Assembly: GCF_006542685.1 (NCBI RefSeq)
Contig: NZ_AP019736.1
Location: 964,001 to 1,028,000 of the forward strand
Direction: 5' to 3'
Source: Alistipes dispar
Lineage (GTDB): Bacteria > Bacteroidota > Bacteroidia > Bacteroidales > Rikenellaceae
DNA: 64,000 nucleotides
Notes under the pieces: generated by a model
The model's database searches: none
The model's input: only the letters and a program-made list of their open reading frames with translations
What the model was told of the DNA's origin: nothing
Shown here: positions 8,199 to 15,951 of the stretch, piece after piece
How the letters are laid out: each line of letters opens with the position of its first letter
Numbering within the stretch: the stretch's first letter is position 1
Translations under genes and position numbers: made by a program

Positions 8199-9854
8199 AT
8201 GAACCTACGCAGACACGCATACCGGATGGGCGAATGCCTCGCGGTGCTGTTCTCGCTGTCGGCGCTGCCGGCCTGCGAACAGCCCGAAACCCGCACTCTC
8301 GCGGGAGAGCTCGACTACGTGCTCGAAAACAAGGGCGTCTTCGACCGGAAACGCGAGGAGCGGATCGACGAGCTCCGCCGGACGCTGCACGTCACCGGAC
8401 TCTCCCCCCGGCAGGAGTATGAAATCAACGCCCGGCTGTGCGACGAGTTCTGGAAATACAAACTCGACTCAGCCATCCGCTACGCCGAACGGAACCTCGC
8501 CATCGCCCGGCAACTGCACGACACGCCGGAGACCTACACCTCGGGGCTGCGGCTGGCACAGCTCTACTCCTTTTCCGGAAAGAGCGTCGAGGCGAAACGC
8601 ATTTTGGACACTACCCGGCGGAAAACGCTGCCGACGCCTCTTCTGCCGCTCTATTACGAGACCTACAACCGTCTTTTCGGCCACTACGCCGCCATCAGCT
8701 ACCAGAAGAAATACGACCGACAGGCGGCCCTGTACGGCGATTCGCTGATGATGGTGCTCGATCCCGCCTCCTACGCCTACCGCTCCAACCGGGCCGGACG
8801 GCTCATCGGCCAGGGCAGGCTCGACGAGGCGCAGTCGCTGCTTACCGAGTTGCTGGGAGAGATCGAGACGAACACGCCCCATTACGCCGAGATCACCTAT
8901 GCGTTCGGCAGCCTCTTCCAGAAACGGCACGACGACCGGCTCGCCCTGAAATACTACCGTCTCTCGGCGATCGCCGACATCCGCAACGCCACCAAGGAGA
9001 ACGCCTCCCTGCAAGCGCTCGCCCGGATGAGCTATGCCGCCGGCGACCTCTCCGACGCCTTCAAGTACGCGCAGGCCGCCATCGACGACGCACTGTTCAG
9101 CAACGTACAGTTCCGCACGGCGCAGATGGCCGAGTTCTACTCGATCATCAACGCCTCCTACCAGGCCAAGGAGGCGCGTTCGAAATCCACGCTGCAACAC
9201 TACATGCTGCTCATCAGCCTTCTCTCGGTCGTCCTGGCCCTGCTGTTCGCCTACCTCTACAAGCAGCTCCGCAAACTGTCGCGGACCAAGGAGGAGCTTT
9301 CGCAGGCGAACCTCCGGCTGACGCAGCTCAACGACGAGCTGAACGACAAGAACGCACAGCTCTCGGACTCGAACGACCTCAAGGAGCAGTACATCGCCCG
9401 TTTCTTCGACCTCTGCTCGCTCTATATCGACAAGATGGACAGCTACCGGAAGACGCTGAACCGGCTGGCCCAGAACCGGCAGTTCGACGAGCTGTTCAAA
9501 CGGCTGAAATCGACCTCGATGATGGAGAACGAGCTGGACGAACTCTACAAGAACTTCGACGCCATCTTCCTGAACCTCTACCCGACCTTCGTGGCGGATT
9601 TCAACTCGCTGCTCATCCCCGAGGAGCGGATCGCGCTCCGCCCGGGCGACCTGCTCAACAAGGAGCTGCGCATCTACGCCCTGCTGCGCATGGGAATCAC
9701 CGACAGCGCCAAGATCGCCTCGTTCCTGCGCTGCTCGCTGAGCACCGTCTATAACTACCGGACCAAGATGCGCAACAAGGCCGCCCTGTCGCGGGAAAAA
9801 TTCGAAAAAATGGTCTCGGAGATTGGAAACACGCCTGTCAAAGAGCCGCAATGA
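8199..9854 (+). CDS. DUF6377-type membrane regulator (periplasmic TPR region, C-terminal HTH)
   Basis: Probable membrane-bound transcription regulator of 551 residues. It has an N-terminal signal or lipobox-like segment (ending LPAC at residue 26), a long helical TPR-like region, one central membrane segment at about 334-356 (LLISLLSVVLALLFAYLYKQ), a coiled-coil linker, and a C-terminal helix-turn-helix-like region at about 497-528 (TDSAKIASFLRCSLSTVYNY), resembling LuxR-type helices. This layout is that of Bacteroidota DUF6377 proteins. The start is set by the AAGGAG site at 8191-8196. It lies directly upstream of, and in the same direction as, the Gfo/Idh-Tat gene block, which it may control; that link is inference. 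Confidence 0.8.
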   Translation: MNLRRHAYRMGECLAVLFSLSALPACEQPETRTLAGELDYVLENKGVFDRKREERIDELRRTLHVTGLSPRQEYEINARLCDEFWKYKLDSAIRYAERNLAIARQLHDTPETYTSGLRLAQLYSFSGKSVEAKRILDTTRRKTLPTPLLPLYYETYNRLFGHYAAISYQKKYDRQAALYGDSLMMVLDPASYAYRSNRAGRLIGQGRLDEAQSLLTELLGEIETNTPHYAEITYAFGSLFQKRHDDRLALKYYRLSAIADIRNATKENASLQALARMSYAAGDLSDAFKYAQAAIDDALFSNVQFRTAQMAEFYSIINASYQAKEARSKSTLQHYMLLISLLSVVLALLFAYLYKQLRKLSRTKEELSQANLRLTQLNDELNDKNAQLSDSNDLKEQYIARFFDLCSLYIDKMDSYRKTLNRLAQNRQFDELFKRLKSTSMMENELDELYKNFDAIFLNLYPTFVADFNSLLIPEERIALRPGDLLNKELRIYALLRMGITDSAKIASFLRCSLSTVYNYRTKMRNKAALSREKFEKMVSEIGNTPVKEPQ

Positions 9855-9864
9855 ATCACAAATG

Positions 9865-9941
9865 ATCTACATTTTCACGACATGATTTTTATATAAAAAA
9901 CTTACAGTCAAAAATTTAATAAAACGAACAATCTACATTTT
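9865..9941 (+). repeat. Pair of 11-bp direct repeats upstream of the Gfo/Idh operon
   Basis: ATCTACATTTT occurs at 9865-9875 and again at 9931-9941, 66 bp apart (start to start), in the AT-rich gap between the DUF6377 gene and the first oxidoreductase. Both copies lie upstream of the TAATTTTG box at 9977-9984, a reasonable place for a regulator-binding site. Confidence 0.5.
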
Positions 9942-9976
9942 ACGCTCCAATTTTCAAAACCTATACGGATTCGGAT

Positions 9977-9984
9977 TAATTTTG
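9977..9984 (+). promoter_or_regulatory. Promoter -7 box for the Gfo/Idh-Tat operon
   Basis: TAATTTTG matches the Bacteroidota -7 element. A TTTT stretch at 9951-9954 lies about 22 bp upstream as a possible weak -33 element. The leader to the ATG at 10076 would be about 85 nt. Confidence 0.6.
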
Positions 9985-10075
9985 TAAACGCGCGAAGCCC
10001 GGGAGGAACCCCGACCCTCTCCGAAAGCATCGCTCCGACGACTACTTATATTTAAATAAACCTTAAACCTACAAA

Positions 10076-11149
10076 ATGAATCCTGTTAAGATCGGCCTGA
10101 TCGGTTTCGGAAGAATGGGAGGTTTCTACCTCGACGAAATGCAGAAAAGCGGAAAATGGGATGTCGTATATATCTGCGACCTTTCGCCCGAATCCCGGGA
10201 GTTGGCGCATAAACTGGCTCCCGGAGCGAAAATCGTCTCCGACGAACAGGTGATTTTCGACGATCCCGAGGTCGAGGTCGTGGGGCTTTTCGCCCTGGCC
10301 GACTCCCGCAAGGAACAGATCGAAAAGGCCGTCGCCGCCGGGAAACACATCATTTCGGAAAAACCGATCGCCGAAAGCCCCGAAAAGGAGTGGCAGGCCG
10401 TGGAGCTGGCCGAAAAATCGCCCCTGCTCTCGACGGTGAACCTCTATCTGCGCAATTCCTGGTATCACAAGACCATCCGCAACTTCATCGCGCAGGGCGA
10501 GATCGGCGAGCTGGCGATCATCCGCGTCTGCCACATGACCCCGGGACTCGCACCCGGCGAGGGACACGAATACGAAGGTCCGGCCTTCCACGACTGCGGC
10601 ATGCACTACGTGGACATCGCCCGCTGGTACGCCCGCTCGGAATACAAGACATGGAACGCGCAGGCGGTCCGCATGTGGAACTACAAGGACCCGTGGTGGC
10701 TCCAGTGCCACGGCACGTTCGAAAACGGCGTGGTGTTCGACATCACGCAGGGCCACGTCTACGGACAGCTGGCCAAGGACCAGACCCACAACTCCTACAT
10801 CGACATCATCGGCACGAAGGGCATCGCCCGCATGACGCACGACTTCAAGACGGCCGTGGTCGAGCTGCACGGCGTGACGCAGACCCACCGGATCGAACGT
10901 CCGTTCGGAGGCAAGAACATCGACGTGCTGTGCGACCTGTTCGCCCAGTCGCTCGAAACGGGCGTGCGCAACGAGTCGCTGCCCTCCTTCCGCGACGCCG
11001 CGATCGCCTCGGAATACGCCTGGCGTTTCCTGCAGGACGCACGGACGCACGACATGCCGGCCATCGGCGACCTCGGCGAACTGGAGGAGATCCGCGACCG
11101 GCGGAGGACGATGAAAAACGGCTACGGACTGCTCCGCAAACGTGCCTGA
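10076..11149 (+). CDS. Cytosolic Gfo/Idh/MocA-family oxidoreductase
   Basis: NAD(P)-dependent sugar or inositol-type oxidoreductase of 357 residues. The N-terminal Rossmann fold is marked by IGLIGFGRMGGFYL, and the family's EKP motif appears as HIISEKPIAES; a C-terminal alpha/beta substrate domain contains the HDCGMHYVDIARW segment. No signal peptide is present, so it should act in the cytoplasm, unlike the second Gfo/Idh protein of the block, which carries a Tat signal. By comparison with 3-keto-sugar pathways it may reduce or interconvert an imported keto-sugar; the substrate cannot be read from the sequence. tatA follows 76 bp downstream. Confidence 0.88.
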   Translation: MNPVKIGLIGFGRMGGFYLDEMQKSGKWDVVYICDLSPESRELAHKLAPGAKIVSDEQVIFDDPEVEVVGLFALADSRKEQIEKAVAAGKHIISEKPIAESPEKEWQAVELAEKSPLLSTVNLYLRNSWYHKTIRNFIAQGEIGELAIIRVCHMTPGLAPGEGHEYEGPAFHDCGMHYVDIARWYARSEYKTWNAQAVRMWNYKDPWWLQCHGTFENGVVFDITQGHVYGQLAKDQTHNSYIDIIGTKGIARMTHDFKTAVVELHGVTQTHRIERPFGGKNIDVLCDLFAQSLETGVRNESLPSFRDAAIASEYAWRFLQDARTHDMPAIGDLGELEEIRDRRRTMKNGYGLLRKRA

Positions 11150-11225
11150 AAGGCGAAGGCGGGGAGGCCCCGGGAATCCCGGCACGATTGACACAAAACG
11201 AGTATAAACCCCTAAAATTACAATT

Positions 11226-11426
11226 ATGAACAATCTACTGTTTCTCGGCAACCTGGGCGCGGGTGAGATCATCGTCATCGCTCTGATCGTACTGCTGCTT
11301 TTCGGCGGCAAGAAGATTCCGGAACTGATGAAGGGCCTGGGCAAGGGCGTCCGCAGCTTCAAGGAGGGAGTGAACAATATCGAGAAGGATATTGAGAACA
11401 CGACGGCCGACCAGGACAAGAAATAG
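11226..11426 (+). CDS. tatA: Twin-arginine translocase subunit TatA
   Basis: Pore-forming subunit of the Tat system, which exports folded proteins across the inner membrane. The 66-residue product has one N-terminal membrane segment (EIIVIALIVLLLF) followed by the diagnostic hinge and amphipathic helix FGGKKIPELMKGLGKGV, then a charged tail. Length is typical of small TatA/TatE proteins. No separate TatB is present nearby, so this subunit may serve both roles. It lies 37 bp upstream of a gene whose product carries a textbook Tat signal, and tatC closes the block. Confidence 0.94.
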   Translation: MNNLLFLGNLGAGEIIVIALIVLLLFGGKKIPELMKGLGKGVRSFKEGVNNIEKDIENTTADQDKK

Positions 11427-11463
11427 GAGTCATCCCCAAATAACTAACTTAAACTCAAAAACC

Positions 11464-12936
11464 ATGGCAAAGGAAATCTCAAGACGCAACTTCCTCAAAA
11501 CGGGAGCTGCCGCCGCTCTCGGGCTGGCCGTCGTGCCCAGCACGGTATTAGGTAAGAAATTCGGCTACACCGCTCCCAGCGACAAGCTCAACATTCTGGG
11601 CGTCGGCATCGGCGGCCGCGGCGCGGCCGACCTGCAGGAAATGGAGAGCCAGAACATCATAGGTCTCTGCGACGTGGACTGGAAGTACGCCGACCACGTC
11701 TTCAAGCGCTATCCCGCAGCCAAGAAATACAACGACTACCGCCGCATGTACGACGAGCTGCTCAAGTCGGCCGATGCGGTGATGGTGGCCACGGCCGACC
11801 ACACGCACGCGATCATCGCCGCCGAGGCCATGACCGCAGGCAAGCACGTTTACGTCGAGAAGCCGCTGACGCACTCGGTGTACGAGTCGCGCCTGCTGAC
11901 CAAGCTGGCCGCCAAGCACAAGATCGCCACGCAGATGGGTAACCAGGGCGCGTCAGGCGAGGGCGTCCGCAAGGTCTGCGAGTGGATCTGGAACGGCGAG
12001 ATCGGCGAAGTGACGCGTGTCGAAACCTTCACCGACCGTCCGATCTGGCCGCAGGGTCTGGCCCGTCCCGAGGGCGACATGCGCGTTCCGAAGACGATGA
12101 ACTGGGAGGCATTCATCGGTCCGGCCGCCTTCCGCCCCTACAACGCCGCCTACACGCCGTGGAACTTCCGCGGATGGTGGGACTTCGGCACGGGCGCTTT
12201 GGGCGACATGGCCTGCCACATCCTGCACCCGGTGTTCAAGGCGCTCAAGCTGGGCTACCCGACGAAGGTCGAGGGCAGCTCGACGCTGCTTCTCTCGGAT
12301 TCGGCCCCCTCGGCTCAGCGCGTGAAACTCACCTTCCCGGCCCGCGACAACATGCCGAAGGTCGGCATGCCCGAGGTGGAGGTGCACTGGTACGACGGCG
12401 GCCTGATGCCGACGCGTCCCGCAGGGCTGCCCGCAGGCAAGAACCTCAACGACGCCGGCGGCGCCGTGATCTTCTACGGTACGAAGGATACGCTCATCTG
12501 CGGCTGCTACGGCGTGAACCCCTATCTGGTTTCGGGCCGCGTGCCCAACGCCCCGAAGGTTTGCCGCGAAATCAAGGAGTCGCACCAGATGGACTGGGTG
12601 CGCGCCTGCAAGGAAGATCCCGAGGACCGCATCCCGTGCGCTTCGGACTTCAGCGAGGCCGGACCGTTCAACGAAATGGTCGCCATGGGCGTACTGGCCA
12701 TCCGTCTGCAAGGCCTCAACCAGGTCCTCGACTGGGACGGCGAGAACATGCGCTTCACGAACATCCCGTCCGACGCCAAGGTGCGGTCGGTCATCAAGGA
12801 CGGCTTCCACATCAAGGACGGACACCCGACCTTCGACAAGACGTGGACCGATCCGGTGGACGCCAACCAGTTCGCCGAGGAGCTCATCAAGCACACCTAC
12901 CACAACGGCTACAAACTGCCCGACATGCCCCGCTAA
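11464..12936 (+). CDS. Tat-exported Gfo/Idh/MocA-family oxidoreductase
   Basis: Periplasmic oxidoreductase of 490 residues. It begins with a classic twin-arginine signal (SRRNFLKTGAAAALGLAV), followed by a Rossmann motif (GVGIGGRGAAD) and the EKP motif (VYVEKPLTHS). Gfo/Idh proteins exported by Tat are known to fold in the cytoplasm around a tightly held NADP before export, as for glucose-fructose oxidoreductase. Together with the downstream DUF1080 lipoprotein this suggests oxidation of a glycoside at C3 in the periplasm. The ATG at 11464 is the only start that gives a complete Tat signal. Substrate unknown. Confidence 0.92.
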   Translation: MAKEISRRNFLKTGAAAALGLAVVPSTVLGKKFGYTAPSDKLNILGVGIGGRGAADLQEMESQNIIGLCDVDWKYADHVFKRYPAAKKYNDYRRMYDELLKSADAVMVATADHTHAIIAAEAMTAGKHVYVEKPLTHSVYESRLLTKLAAKHKIATQMGNQGASGEGVRKVCEWIWNGEIGEVTRVETFTDRPIWPQGLARPEGDMRVPKTMNWEAFIGPAAFRPYNAAYTPWNFRGWWDFGTGALGDMACHILHPVFKALKLGYPTKVEGSSTLLLSDSAPSAQRVKLTFPARDNMPKVGMPEVEVHWYDGGLMPTRPAGLPAGKNLNDAGGAVIFYGTKDTLICGCYGVNPYLVSGRVPNAPKVCREIKESHQMDWVRACKEDPEDRIPCASDFSEAGPFNEMVAMGVLAIRLQGLNQVLDWDGENMRFTNIPSDAKVRSVIKDGFHIKDGHPTFDKTWTDPVDANQFAEELIKHTYHNGYKLPDMPR

Positions 12937-12976
12937 CGGCACGAAAACGAACGACAACACTAAAAATCAACCGAAT

Positions 12977-13858
12977 ATGAAAAAGATCATCTTATCTTCG
13001 ACATGCGCAGCGCTCGCCCTGACGCTGGCATCCTGCGGTGGCAACGCCGGCAAGGCGAAGACCGCCGGCAACGACTCGGCCGCCGAGACCAAGGCCGCTC
13101 CCGCGGTTCCCGAATACACCGTGCTCAACAACCCGACGGTAGATCTCTCGACCTATCCCAAGGATAAGGACGGCTACTACGTGATCTTCGACGGCAAGAC
13201 CTTCAACGGCTGGCGCGGCTACGGCAAGGACAAGGTGCCTTCGCGCTGGACGATCGACGACGGAGCCATCAAGTTCAACGGCTCGGGCGGCGGCGAAGCC
13301 CAGACGGGCGACGGCGGCGACCTGATCTTCGCGCACAAGTTCAAGAATTTCGAGCTCGAGCTCGAGTGGAAGGTGTCGAAGGGCGGTAACTCGGGCATTC
13401 TCTACCTCGCCCAGGAGGTCGCCACGACGAAGGACGGCAAGCAGCAGATCGAGCCGATCTACATCTCCAGCCCCGAGTATCAGGTGCTCGACAACGAGAA
13501 CCATCCCGACGCCAAGCTGGGCGTGGACGGCAACCGCAAGTCGGCGTCGCTCTACGACATGATCCCGGCCGTTCCGCAGAACGCGAAGCCCTACGGCGAG
13601 TGGAACAAGGCCAAGATCATGGTCTATAAAGGCACCGTCGTACACGGACAGAACGACAAGAACGTCGTGGAGTACCACCTCTGGACTCCCCAGTGGACCG
13701 AGATGCTCGAGAACAGCAAGTTCAGCCCCGAGAAGTGGCCGCTGGCATTCGAGCTGCTGAACAACTGCGGAGGCGACAACCACGAGGGTTACATCGGATT
13801 CCAGGATCACGGCGACGACGTCTGGTTCCGCAACATCCGCGTAAAGATTCTCGACTAA
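12977..13858 (+). CDS. DUF1080 lipoprotein, probable 3-keto-glycoside hydrolase
   Basis: Lipoprotein of 293 residues with a lipobox LASC (Cys20) and a low-complexity linker (about residues 21-45). The rest is one DUF1080 domain, a concanavalin-like jelly-roll recognisable from YYVIFDGKTFNGWRGYG near its start, GGNSGILYLAQE in the middle and GYIGFQDHGDDVWFRNIRVK at its end. Members of this family act on 3-keto-disaccharides or 3-keto-glycosides, cleaving the bond after a Gfo/Idh enzyme has oxidised C3. Its place 40 bp after the Tat-exported oxidoreductase supports that role; the exact substrate is unknown. Confidence 0.88.
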   Translation: MKKIILSSTCAALALTLASCGGNAGKAKTAGNDSAAETKAAPAVPEYTVLNNPTVDLSTYPKDKDGYYVIFDGKTFNGWRGYGKDKVPSRWTIDDGAIKFNGSGGGEAQTGDGGDLIFAHKFKNFELELEWKVSKGGNSGILYLAQEVATTKDGKQQIEPIYISSPEYQVLDNENHPDAKLGVDGNRKSASLYDMIPAVPQNAKPYGEWNKAKIMVYKGTVVHGQNDKNVVEYHLWTPQWTEMLENSKFSPEKWPLAFELLNNCGGDNHEGYIGFQDHGDDVWFRNIRVKILD

Positions 13859-13880
13859 AACCGCGAACGGCAGCCGCCAG

Positions 13881-13918
13881 CCGTCTCCCGTCCGCGGAAC
13901 ATTCCGGACGGGAGACGG
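13881..13918 (+). terminator. Strong hairpin without U-tract between DUF1080 and isomerase genes
   Basis: A perfect 14-bp inverted repeat (13881-13894 against 13905-13918) separated by 10 bases. No T run follows, so it may be an mRNA-stabilising or processing hairpin rather than a full terminator. Confidence 0.5.
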
Positions 13919-13952
13919 CCCGGCGACCGCTTCCCGAAAACCGACCCGAACG

Positions 13953-14849
13953 ATGAAAACGCAATTCATGGCACTCGGCCTGCTCGCGTGCGTCGCAGCC
14001 TTCGCGCCCGACGCCGCATCGGCCAAAAAGGCCCCCAAGAAAGACATAGCCATCCAGCTCTACTCCGTCCGCGACCTGATCGGCAGTTTTGGACAGAACC
14101 AGCACGACTACAAGAAGGTGCTGAAAGACCTCGCCGACATGGGCTACTCCTCCGTGGAGGCCGCCAGCTACAACGACGGCAAATTCTACGGACAGACGCC
14201 CGAACAGTTCAAGGCCGACGTCGAGGCCGTCGGCATGAAGGTACTCTCGTCGCACTGCACGCGCAACCTCTCGGACGAGGAGCTGGCGAGCGGCGACTTC
14301 TCGGAGTCCCTCAAGTGGTGGGACGAGTGCATCGCCGCCCACAAGGCCGCAGGCATGAAGTACCTCGTAACCCCCTCGATGCCCTTCCTCAAATCGCTCA
14401 AGGAGCTGCAGGTTTACTGCGACTACTTCAACGAGATCGGCAAGCGCTGCCGCGAGAACGGCATCAAGTACGGCTACCACAACCACGCCTTCGAATTCCA
14501 GAAGATCGAGGACCAGGTGATGCTGGAGTACATGATCCGGCACACCGATCCGGAGAACGTCCTCTTCGAGATGGACGTATATTGGGTGGTTATCGGCCAG
14601 AACAGCCCGGTGGACCTGTTCCACAAATACCCCGGACGGTTCAAGATGCTCCACATCAAGGACCTCCGTGAGATCGGACAGAGCGGCATGGTCGGTTTCG
14701 ACGCCATCTTCCGCAATGCCGACGTCGCCGGCGTGGAGCAGATCGTCGTCGAAGTCGAGCAGTACAGCTACGACGTCGAGAAGAGCGTCAGGATGAGTCT
14801 GGACTACCTGATGGAGGCTCCCTTCGTCAAGGCATCCTACAGCAAGTAA
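13953..14849 (+). CDS. Exported sugar phosphate isomerase/epimerase-like TIM-barrel protein
   Basis: Xylose-isomerase-like TIM-barrel protein of 298 residues with a cleavable Sec signal (FMALGLLACVAAFAPDAASA). Metal-ligand type residues typical of the family are visible along the barrel: YGYHNHAFEF, LFEMDVYWV, MLHIKD and VVEVEQYSYD. Such proteins sit next to Gfo/Idh oxidoreductases and DUF1080 proteins in Bacteroidota, where they are proposed to epimerise, isomerise or eliminate keto-sugars. Export to the periplasm matches its two upstream neighbours. A strong terminator follows immediately. Confidence 0.87.
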   Translation: MKTQFMALGLLACVAAFAPDAASAKKAPKKDIAIQLYSVRDLIGSFGQNQHDYKKVLKDLADMGYSSVEAASYNDGKFYGQTPEQFKADVEAVGMKVLSSHCTRNLSDEELASGDFSESLKWWDECIAAHKAAGMKYLVTPSMPFLKSLKELQVYCDYFNEIGKRCRENGIKYGYHNHAFEFQKIEDQVMLEYMIRHTDPENVLFEMDVYWVVIGQNSPVDLFHKYPGRFKMLHIKDLREIGQSGMVGFDAIFRNADVAGVEQIVVEVEQYSYDVEKSVRMSLDYLMEAPFVKASYSK

Positions 14850-14867
14850 ATCCGGTCCGGCAGAGCG

Positions 14868-14908
14868 CATCTCCGGCTATCGGTCGGATAGCCGGAGATG
14901 TTGTTTTT
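14868..14908 (+). terminator. Intrinsic terminator after the isomerase-like gene
   Basis: A perfect 14-bp stem (14868-14881 against 14887-14900) with a 5-base loop, followed by TTGTTTTT. It would end most transcription before tatC. Confidence 0.88.
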
Positions 14909-15020
14909 CCGCCCGGAGTGTCCGCAGCGGCCCGCAAACGGGCGTGCAGACACCGCAAAAAACGCAATTTCCGCCGCCCGGAACCGGCCGGCGGAGCCAA
15001 CCGAAACCCGCAAGAAAAGA

Positions 15021-15818
15021 ATGGAAGACAAGGATATGACGTTCTGGGGACACCTCGAAGCGCTGCGCTGGGTGCTGATCCGCGTGGTGGCCGTCCTGTT
15101 CCTGTTCATGGTCGTCTGCTTCTGCGCCATGCCCTACCTGTTCGATCACATCGTACTGGCACCGACGACCGCCGATTTCCCGTTGTACCGCTGGCTCTCG
15201 AAACTGGGCAGTCTGGGCCCCTTCTTCCCCGACTTCAGCGACGACAACTACCATGTGGAGATCATCAACATCAACGTCGCCTCGCAATTCCTGACCCATA
15301 TCAGCACGTCGTTCTGGTTCGCGCTGGTGCTCATGTTCCCCTACCTGGTCTTCGAAATCTGGCGGTTCGTGCAGCCCGCGCTGTTCGACGACGAGAAAAA
15401 GAACGTCGGCTGGGCCTTCGTCTTCGGCACGGGCATGTTCTTCCTGGGATGCGCCGTGGGCTACTGTCTGGTTTTCCCCTTCACGTTCCGCTTCCTCACG
15501 GAATACCAGCTCAGCACGACGATCGTCAATCAGATTTCGCTGACTTCCTATATGGGCAACTTCCTGATGCTCATATTCATCATGGGAATCGTCTTCGAAC
15601 TGCCGCTGCTGGCGTGGCTTCTCTCCAAGATGGGACTCGTCACCAAGTCGTTCTTCAAGAAATACCGGCGGCACGCCGTCGTCGTCCTGCTGGTGCTCTC
15701 GGCCATCATCACCCCTTCGGGCGATCCGTTCACGCTGATGATCGTCTTCCTGCCGCTGTACCTGCTCTACGAGCTGGGCATCAAGTTCTCGCGGGACAAG
15801 GCGCCCGACGAGGCCTGA
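15021..15818 (+). CDS. tatC: Twin-arginine translocase subunit TatC
   Basis: Multispanning receptor of the Tat system that recognises the twin-arginine signal. The 265-residue product starts MEDKDMTFWGHLEALRWVLI, containing the conserved N-terminal HLExLR motif, and shows six membrane segments. The late conserved region appears as IITPSGDPFTLMIVFLPLYL. It lies in the same direction as tatA and the Tat-signal oxidoreductase but behind a strong terminator, so it may be reached by read-through or an unrecognised promoter. A longer in-frame start upstream would add a 41-residue arginine/proline-rich extension unlike the family and is not preferred. Confidence 0.94.
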   Translation: MEDKDMTFWGHLEALRWVLIRVVAVLFLFMVVCFCAMPYLFDHIVLAPTTADFPLYRWLSKLGSLGPFFPDFSDDNYHVEIININVASQFLTHISTSFWFALVLMFPYLVFEIWRFVQPALFDDEKKNVGWAFVFGTGMFFLGCAVGYCLVFPFTFRFLTEYQLSTTIVNQISLTSYMGNFLMLIFIMGIVFELPLLAWLLSKMGLVTKSFFKKYRRHAVVVLLVLSAIITPSGDPFTLMIVFLPLYLLYELGIKFSRDKAPDEA

Positions 15819-15910
15819 CGCGGAATCCGTACATCGCGCCAAACGGCATGCCGCCGTGCACACGCACGGACGGCAGATCCCGGCCCGGACAACTATCCCG
15901 CCCGGCATGA

Positions 15911-15945
15911 AACACCCCCGCAGCCGTCATGGCTGCGGGGGTGTT
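15911..15945. terminator. Hairpin between convergent tatC and AraC-type gene
   Basis: A perfect 15-bp stem (15911-15925 against 15931-15945) with a 5-base loop sits between two converging genes. No long T run on either side, yet position and stability suggest a bidirectional terminator. Confidence 0.7.
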
Positions 15946-15951
15946 CCGTCA

